Of a stretch of 64,000 bases of DNA, positions 57,537-64,000 are shown in pieces. This stretch comes from Hymenopus coronatus (lineage: Eukaryota; Arthropoda; Insecta; Mantodea; Hymenopodidae): NCBI GenBank assembly GCA_030762935.1, contig CM060883.1, forward strand, positions 90,774,001 through 90,838,000. Reading direction: 5' to 3'. The position numbers and the translations under genes are program-made. Numbering within the stretch: the stretch's first letter is position 1; the number at the start of each line of letters is the position of its first letter. A model generated the notes under the pieces. The model saw only the letters and a program-made list of their open reading frames with translations, ran no database searches and was not told the origin of the DNA.

Positions 57537-58132
57537 TCACCCTCTGCTCATTGGGAATTCGGGACCTATAACTAGAAACGGTCTTCCTTCTGAAGAGCTC
57601 TGCCAAACATTTTTGCACACATCTTTAAATTCATTGAATGTCATGTCAGTGTTTACACAATCATTGCACATATGTTTCAGCTTTAAATTGCATTGCCGGA
57701 AAAGTATAGTCATATTTGTACTATCTGGAATTAAATGTTTAGGGACGTTTGCATAGGATTGTGTTAAATATAAAGAGTCAACATTTTTGTCTACCCATGC
57801 TATAAAATGCTGCAATCTTTCCTTGCTTTTCAGTGATGACATCATCAAATATAAAAGTTTCATTTTATTTAACTTCAGATGGATGCAAAACGCATTCTCC
57901 ATCTTCAAACGTATTAACCTCAATGCCATCAATGTTTTCAAGTAGTTGGATGACATACTTGTACCTTGGCTGATATAGTGTCTTGGAGTAGATATTCAGG
58001 TTTTCAAAGCGAAGTCCATTCTCGTGTAGCAGTATATTGAGTACTGCACTTGTCTTTCCTGCATTCTAACTTCCCAAGATTAGAGTCTAATACTCGAATA
58101 GTTAGTGCACAGTCTTGCTTGACGAACTCCAT
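57537..58132 (-). pseudogene. FtsK/HerA-type genome packaging ATPase, broken
   Basis: Pumps DNA into the capsid in related elements. ATG at 58,132 opens MEFVKQDCALTIRVLDS. The Walker A core NAGKTSAVLNILL lies at about 58,030-58,070 in a frame that also has a stop where the loop begins. Walker B FIFDDVI is at about 57,850 in another frame, then SLYLTQSYANVPKHLIPDST and CVNTDMTFNEFKDVCKNVWQ (57,560-57,780). At least three frame changes are needed to cross it. It is the most upstream minus-strand gene, diverging from the capsid genes. Confidence 0.87.
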
Positions 58133-58245
58133 CGTATAAACTAAGATATACTTACTTGGGTGAATGAATATATGCTGTTGTGTAATAAATATGTCTGAAA
58201 TCTTATAGTATAAAAAGATATTTATAAGGGAATTACTATTAGTAT
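58133..58245. promoter_or_regulatory. Divergent intergenic region between ATPase and capsid genes
   Basis: About 110 bp separate the minus-strand ATPase start from the plus-strand capsid block. It holds TATAAAAAG at 58,209-58,217 on the plus strand, a plausible TATA box for the capsid genes, and CTATAAGAT on the opposite strand. Promoter function is inferred from position. Confidence 0.4.
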
Positions 58246-58770
58246 GCAATGAGAGCTAAAGCGCCAAGGTCAAGAGAGGATCTGGTATCCTCAACAAGAT
58301 TATTTATTGGCTACCATTTGAGGCACATTTGCCTGGTATTGCGGTCCTGGAACGGAACTTGAAAAGAGGCTAAAGAGAGGGGATTGCGGCATTAATCAAT
58401 TGGACGAGGCTTGTAAAGATCACGATATAACCTACGCTGAGTCCCAAGACGAGGCCTCGCGAAATATTGCAGTCAAGATTCTAGCTGAGAAGGCCTGGAG
58501 GAAAGTTCAATCATCAGATATATTCTAGCTGCAGGACTTGTAATATCCATCCTGAAAGGGAAAGTTGCTCTTGGAGCCGGTACAGGAAAGAGGAAACATG
58601 GCGGATTGTTGCCTCTCATCCCTATCATTGCTGCATTAGGAGCTGCTGCTAGAGAACCTGCACAAATAGCATCGGCTGTAAATAGTAAGAACGATACAGA
58701 CGGCAAAATGCAGAAATGATTCGTCATAACAGAGCTATGGAGGCAAAAGGAAAGGAACTTATGAGATTGA
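58246..58770 (+). pseudogene. Minor capsid protein with parvovirus-type phospholipase A2 domain, broken
   Basis: The open frame around 58,345-58,528 reads WYCGPGTELEKRLKRGDCGI and then LDEACKDHDITYAE. The YCGPGT calcium loop and the C-K-D-H-D catalytic helix are both intact, as in secreted and parvoviral PLA2 domains. Upstream, GSGILNKIIYWLPFEAHLPG lies one frame away. Downstream, a hydrophobic GGLLPLIPIIAALGAAA (58,600-58,650) and RHNRAMEAKGKEL follow, a layout like the pVI/pX-like minor capsid proteins of this class. Frame changes at about 58,340 and 58,700 and a stop at 58,526 break it. The PLA2 role (membrane breach during entry) is known for parvoviruses; here it is inferred. Confidence 0.85.
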
Positions 58771-58774
58771 TCTG

Positions 58775-59385
58775 TTGAATTTTGAGACCTTCTATTCAAC
58801 TCCTAATGTTGACGATAGGAATAATCGCTTTCATTATGTGCTCAATGATGAGTTAAGAGTCATCCATATTCCGTCTGAAACGTATGAGATTGCAGATCTT
58901 CATACATTCATCCAGAATAAGCTAGAATTGGAAAGTGATGTCTTCTATATTTGACCTAACAATAATAAAATGAAGGCTGAGATTAAACGCCCTTATACTA
59001 TTGATTTCTCAAAAGAGCGTTCTATTGGCTCTCTTTTAGGATTCTCAAATACCTGTTATACCTGCTGGAAAGTTGATAGAGTCAGATTATTTCGTAAATG
59101 TATTTAAGGTTAGCATCAGTTGAATTGAGTATAGTATTGCAACGAACTCCTTCATTAATGGTGAGAGCGTTCACACGATATACGCGTTCTTTCCCTCTGT
59201 AGCTCCTGGGTTTGATATTTCGCAAGAGTCATCAAAGCCTATCTATATACCTACCAATCATTGATTCCAACTCTATTGATCAAATCACGATGAGGATTGT
59301 TGATCAAGACGGAAGCATACGGAACTTCAGAAAGGAAGATATAAGCATAAGGCTTCACCTACGACGCAATGGGGATCGATTTTAA
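58775..59385 (+). pseudogene. Penton-like (single jelly-roll) minor capsid protein, broken
   Basis: Starts around NFETFYSTPNVDDRNNRFHY (58,778-58,837); the usual ATG is not seen (reads TTGAAT). IHIPSETYEIADLHTFIQNK follows. After a stop, KAEIKRPYTIDFSKERSIGS and LLGFSNT are in the same frame, then ESVHTIYAFFPSVAPGFDIS and RLHLRRNGD before the stop at 59,383. The order matches the vertex capsid protein encoded just before the major capsid gene in arthropod Polinton/adintovirus elements. At least three stops or frameshifts interrupt it. Confidence 0.8.
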
Positions 59386-59389
59386 GCGT

Positions 59390-60655
59390 CGGCATCAAAT
59401 AATAAGCATCTGATTCATCGGTTTGGTCATTCTTCACCTTCAGTCACCAGACTGTTAACATCAAGCAATCGCACATTCCTCGAGGCATCAGGATATACAC
59501 TGCCGTGATGGATATCTTCAACGTGACTGCCACGCCTATCTTCGATAGTAAGATTGCCAAAGAAGATGTGTTTCTTCGTGTAACACTTCAGCTTTGGGAA
59601 CTAATGATGAGAGTAGAATTCCTTGTCAAGCTGAGGATTTGTACACATTTCCTAGGAATCATTGAAGAAATCATTGCTAAACCTGATAGTACTCCTACTG
59701 AAGCAAATCTCGCTAATAATGCTATTGCTTTCATGTTTGAGGAGATTCGACTGGATGTGAATGGTACGACTATTGATAGAACAAGAAATCCTAGAATTTC
59801 AACAACTATGCTGCTCTCAACTGTATGGAATCAACGCGTTTGCTAAATGCTGGATTGACCTATCCTCAGGTTGCCATTGTGCACCCTGGAAGCGGTGTAT
59901 TCAATGCTCTGCTGCCTCTGTCAATGCTGCTAGGATTTGCTGATCATCATAAGGATCTTATCCTGAATAGCAAGTTTGAGTTGGTGGTGATTCGAAGCAA
60001 GGACTCTAGAAACTATATTGTGGCTCCAGCAGAAGCAGCAGATGCTTTGTTAAATGGCATCGCATCGAATGGAAAATGCCTGTGATGCGCCTTGCAGATA
60101 GTGAAAAAGTTGAATTTCTCAAGATCGTTAAGGCCGATAAAAAACTGCACATCGCCTTTCGAACCTTGAATTTTCATACCCAGCCGGCTGTTCCGCAAAC
60201 TAAATCGTTTACATGGAATGTGGCAAGAAAGTCCAAGCCTGAGAAACCAAGATTTGTTGTAGTTGGTGCTCAAACAGCAAGAATTTGCTTATTGTTATAT
60301 CACCAATTTGAGATTCTACCTGAATATCGAGTGTTATCCTTACCATGACCTGAACTAGGATTTTGGAAATCCTGAATTCGCCCTGTTATACGAAATGCAT
60401 TCAACGTTTCAGAACTCATATTAACAAGGAGAATTATCCTTTATTGCAAGGAAAACATTTTCTCAAGTATGCTCATTTATTTATCATTGACTGTTCTAAT
60501 CAACCAGAGGAGACTGTCGATGTGTGGTTAATATTAGACTTGAAATACAAGCAAGTGCTAATATACCTCCTTAGACTTCATTATATTGTCTGATTATACA
60601 TAATAAGGTATTTACCTACAGTCCCTCATCACCTGTCATGCAATCGAGAATTTAA
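59390..60655 (+). pseudogene. Double jelly-roll major capsid protein, broken
   Basis: From about ATG 59,508: MDIFNVTATPIFDSKIAKED, AFMFEEIRLDVNGTTIDRTR (59,730-59,790; the E-E-I-R-x-x-x-N-G-x-x-I-D-R hallmark), then in other frames GVFNALLPLSMLLGFADHHK, MPVMRLADSEKVEFLKIVKA, QPAVPQTKSFTWNVARKSKP, EKPRFVVVGAQTA, FALLYEMHSTFQNSY and the terminal YCLIIHNKVF (about 60,588-60,617). The order and the E-K-P-R-[FY]-V-x-x-G-x-Q-T block fit the major capsid protein of this class. About five frame changes and an internal loss after the N-terminus are present. It is the last recognisable gene of the plus-strand block. Confidence 0.87.
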
Positions 60656-61798
60656 AGGTTTAACTATGAAATGAATAGGATGTGGGAATTTGTATTGGTT
60701 TTATGGAATAAAACAGTAATATATATATATATATATATATACACACAATATATATATTTATTTATTTTTTCAAAGTATCTTCATTACATTCCTTCTCCAT
60801 ATTCTTGTTCCTTCACAGTTTTCATTATTTACATTAATTACATTAATTAGTCCTTTTACACCCTCTTCTTTTAATATCACGCATCCATTATTTATATTTG
60901 CGTTCAAATGGACTTTTGAATCGTAATAATATGATGTGATTCCAGTACATTCACGATTCGCGCACATTTGTCCTTTGTGTACATGTCAAATTCTGGGATG
61001 CCTCTTTGTACTAACTGCCAGTGTAGCAATGTCATTAACGATCAGTTTTGGTAGCTCAAAATAAAGTCCTACACTTGCCCAATTTGTTTTGGAGATGTAG
61101 ACTTGTCGGGAGGTGTTCTGATGGACTATTGCGGTTTCCATATTTTCTACAGGCTTTCCTGTCGGGATGTGAATTTGCGCATGCAGTCTTCCAGTCGTTT
61201 CCGCTTCCTGAGGTGGCTAGCAAAAGCGCTTTTCACCTTTTTCCCTGTCTTCACGTGCATGTTTCTGGATCCGAAACAATATGTTATTTCTTTCATGTAG
61301 CTCGAACCCTGAAACGAAAGTAAGGTTAGTTTCTTCCTTGTCTTATTTTAAGAAATAATAATTTTACACTCCATTGGTGAGCGAATCAGTGTCATCATAG
61401 TCTTGCGTGTCATTGTCATCATGTATTTCCAAGGATCTGAACTGCATTCACATCGCTCACATCAGTTCCATTGGGACCTAGGATCTCTGGAGACATTGGC
61501 GTTGTCTCTCGAACCCTGTAAAGAAGAGGCGTTAATATTATATATGTTATTCAACTGTGCTATGTGGTGATTATGAATTGTATTGTGTTTGGCTCATCTA
61601 TCTTAACCGTTACCGTTGCAGATGAAATATGATGTTATAGCTCTGCGGGTTATGTACAAATCACCTCAAGGGTTACCCGTTGCATAGTTCCGCATGATCT
61701 TCGATCTCATGTGCTGATCTAAGCCTACCCATTGCATCAATGGTATCCGCATCATGAACCTCTTGGGCGTGCCGATCGCTGTTATATAAGAATTTAGT
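60656..61798. other. Stretch after the capsid block; unidentified coding-like pieces on the minus strand
   Basis: A TA/CA dinucleotide tract lies at 60,719-60,750. Minus strand 60,770-60,967 reads HLNANINNGCVILKEEGVKG and is open for 65 codons. 61,040-61,310 is open in several frames and minus-strand basic (HLRKRKRLEDCMRKFTSRQE). None is recognised. It could hold further element genes or unrelated sequence. Confidence 0.35.
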
Positions 61799-62317
61799 GC
61801 ATGTATGTATGTATGTATATTTTTTTTGTTAGTGTTTAACGCCCGCTTTAACTATTTACGGCACCGCAGGCGGTGACACTGATGAGCACCGGTGGAATGC
61901 AGTGGCGGGGGAAACCGGAGTACCCGGAGAAAACCCGACACAGCGCCGCTTTGTCCACCACAAATCTCACATGTGGTCGCTTGGGATCGAACCCCGGCCG
62001 TCTAGGTGAGAGTCGAGTGGTCTAACCACTCGGCCACGGCGCGGCCAGTATATGTATGTATGTATGTATGTACGTACGTATGTATGTATGCGTGTATGTA
62101 TGTTAGTTCTTTTGTTTCTTTCATTACTATACCACCTTAAAAGCTATGACGTTTTTAAACTAAAATTAACTTAGGGATAGCCTATATATTAAATGAGATT
62201 GTAAATAATGACACATTTGCGCTTTTTTCGGTGTATGACTTACAATTCTAAATAATCGAAGAATATAGTTTTATAACTACAAAAACAGTGTTAAAATCGA
62301 TTATAACCAATGAAAAT

Positions 62318-62367
<50 letters not shown>

Positions 62368-64000
62368 TTATAAAAACAGTACTTTGAGTGTAAGCAATCC
62401 ATTTGAAGTGTATGCCTGTAAGTTTCACAGTAACTCATTTAGCGCCTCGTTCATTTAACTATTGTCCACAATTGAAGTTATCATTTAGCCACTAATCGTG
62501 TATAATAAGTAGTGCACTTATTAAATATTAGCGTTCTAAAAGGAACATAATCTGATATATCTACCGCTCAAGATTCTCTGTAGTCCACTGATATAGATTT
62601 TTTACTTGGATTCAATTTTTATTCGTTGCGTATTTTTAATGAGGAATTGTTGCAGTTTGGAATTGTGTTTCTCTGTGGTGTCTGTTCTTCATTGACTGAA
62701 ACAGGTCAGATCACTGTTTTCTTATAGGAGTATGATTCTTTTTTCCCTTATCGTTTGTGTTAGCCAAGAATGAACAAACATGCGGAGCTTTTATTCACAG
62801 TGTTTGTGATAGTAGGCTACTAAATATTCTCATTTTTTTAAATTGTTTATTTATGCTAAATGGTAAAGTTATGTGATGGGTGATTCCAGTTATAGCTTAT
62901 ACTTCAATGCTGAAATTATAGTTTAATGCTGAGTGAAGTTGCAGGCTCTCTAACTGATTTCAAGCAACATTAACTGCCTTTTGTGGTATAGTATTCCCTC
63001 TTTGAGATTTATTTATTAGAGTCATGAAGTCGTGTGATGAGTGTCTCAAGTTATATCTGCTTCACTGCTGAAATTATAGATTAATGCTTACTGAAACTGC
63101 AGGCTGTCCAAGTGAGTTGAAGCACTATCGTTTTTGGTATAGAACCGAAAGTTCTGCAAATACAAGTAGTTTTATATAAGTCACGCCTTATAGCGGTTTT
63201 ATTGTACCCAATTCTTTAAGCGTTATTTCCATTTTAATTAGCGTAATTGTAATCAATATTACTTGGATGTGTGATAGAGCAAATATAATTTTTATACTGG
63301 ATGGGATGGTGTTAAATAAGTAAGATTAATATCCCAATAATTCACCTTCATTTGTAAATGTATTAAAGGTATAAGCCACTCTTAATTTCGGAGTTATTAA
63401 AACGGAGTTTTATAGATTCTAGGCAAGTAGCTAAAGATAAGAATTTATTTGTATCGATATTCATTGTTGAGAGAGGAGTATCCGTTTCACTTTTATTATC
63501 TCCTTCTGCTCATTCCTCTAAGAGTTATTCGCCTTGGAATTAAAATCCATCGAGTCGGGGATCGAAGCGGGTCCTTTAGGGTATGAAGTACTTAGAATCT
63601 AAATGCTGATGCTAAATGCATCAATATACAGCTTACCATGTTACTGACCGCCTAAGATTTGAGGGATACGCCAGAATCTTAAAATGTCCTCCACATTTAT
63701 ACATTCGAACCAAGGACCTGCTTTAATAATTTATTATCACAACTGTTGTCGCGTAATATTACCTGTGTTGTAATTGTTACGTCTCATTACGATTAATAGT
63801 TCCTGAGATAACTATTTTTATGATTTTGCTCGAACCACGCACCTTTTCGTACATCTGTATATATTTAAATAAGTGTTCATAGCTCCGTATATTGAGTAAG
63901 TTTATCCAAAATATTTATCTAAATTGGTATAGTGTCTCTGAGAAATTAAAATTTTATACACCGACTTAGAATCGTTCCGATACCCCATAGGATAAAAGTA
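61799..64000 (+). repeat. Right arm of the giant inverted repeat, running off the window
   Basis: Inverted counterpart of 50,380-52,915. It begins with the TATG microsatellite, contains the (AT)n tract at 62,320-62,364 where the left arm has only TATATATA, and still matches at the last bases (63,960-64,000 against about 50,380-50,430). The real arm is therefore longer than seen. Confidence 0.9.
61819..62046 (-). repeat. tRNA-derived SINE, full length, inserted in the arm microsatellite
   Basis: On the minus strand: GCCGTGGCCGAGTGGTTAGA (A box), CGGGGTTCGATCCCAAGCG (B box), GGTGGACAAAGCGGCGCTGT, TTCTCCGGGTACTCCGGTTT, and 3' end GCCTGCGGTGCCGTAAATAG...CGTTAAACACTAAC plus A-run. GTATAT borders both sides, a likely target duplication, though the surrounding TATG repeat makes this uncertain. 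It is the best-preserved SINE here. Confidence 0.92.

Noticed and set aside
61048..61323. 91-residue plus-strand ORF after the capsid block
   Set aside because: Composition (Phe/Leu/Ser/Cys-rich) suggests the complement of a basic minus-strand sequence; neither strand gives a recognised product.
50380..64000. Long inverted arms as the terminal repeats of the viral block itself
   Set aside because: The arms are longer than I would expect for this class, contain tandem units, and are separated from the viral genes by unrelated sequence including a hAT relic. Kept only as an open possibility.

Overview
The window reads as repeat-rich, AT-rich DNA from an animal nuclear genome, most likely an arthropod. 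No intact host protein-coding gene can be supported. The evidence for an invertebrate is the company of elements: Jockey/R1-type non-LTR reverse transcriptase remnants, mariner-like elements, a hAT remnant, several tRNA-derived SINE families, and two blocks of genes from the Polinton/Maverick-adintovirus class of integrated viruses. Species cannot be fixed from sequence alone.

Layout. 0-12.8 kb: two SINEs, microsatellites, a complete DNA transposon with 28-bp terminal inverted repeats (3.73-6.27 kb) around an unclassified transposase-like gene, two mariner-like relics, and a Jockey/R1 RT that resumes to 14.64 kb. 2.7-46.5 kb is dominated by one ~0.8-1.1 kb interspersed family (here 'family P', for its palindromic end). 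Its copies carry a CA/TG microsatellite at a fixed internal site and are nested in one another. 20.46-27.15 kb: two copies of a protein-primed-type DNA polymerase B gene in inverted orientation. The left copy is long and broken; the right has its own TATA promoter and zinc-finger N-terminus but lacks the middle of the gene. This unit plus a neighbouring repeat splits one family-P copy (20,457/28,877). 30-49 kb: more family P, SINEs, a third mariner-like relic, a second transposase relic, a small inverted-repeat element (40.91-41.52 kb) whose ends resemble the 3.7-kb transposon, a duplicated ~0.7-1.4 kb repeat and a 70-bp satellite with higher-order structure.

50-64 kb: a giant inverted repeat (left arm about 50.4-52.9 kb, right arm about 61.8 kb to beyond the window end) encloses ~8.9 kb. 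Inside lie a hAT fragment and a decayed Polinton/adintovirus-type gene block: integrase, a conserved small protein, a coiled-coil protein and a packaging ATPase on the minus strand, then a PLA2-containing minor capsid protein, a penton-like protein and a double-jelly-roll major capsid protein on the plus strand, divergent from about 58.2 kb. Every viral gene has stops or frameshifts, so this is a relic and not a functional genome.

The polymerase block (20-27 kb) and the capsid/ATPase/integrase block (55-61 kb) together supply the hallmark genes of one such element, but they lie about 28 kb apart and cannot be shown to derive from one insertion. The remaining ORFs are short and mostly products of microsatellites or repeats.
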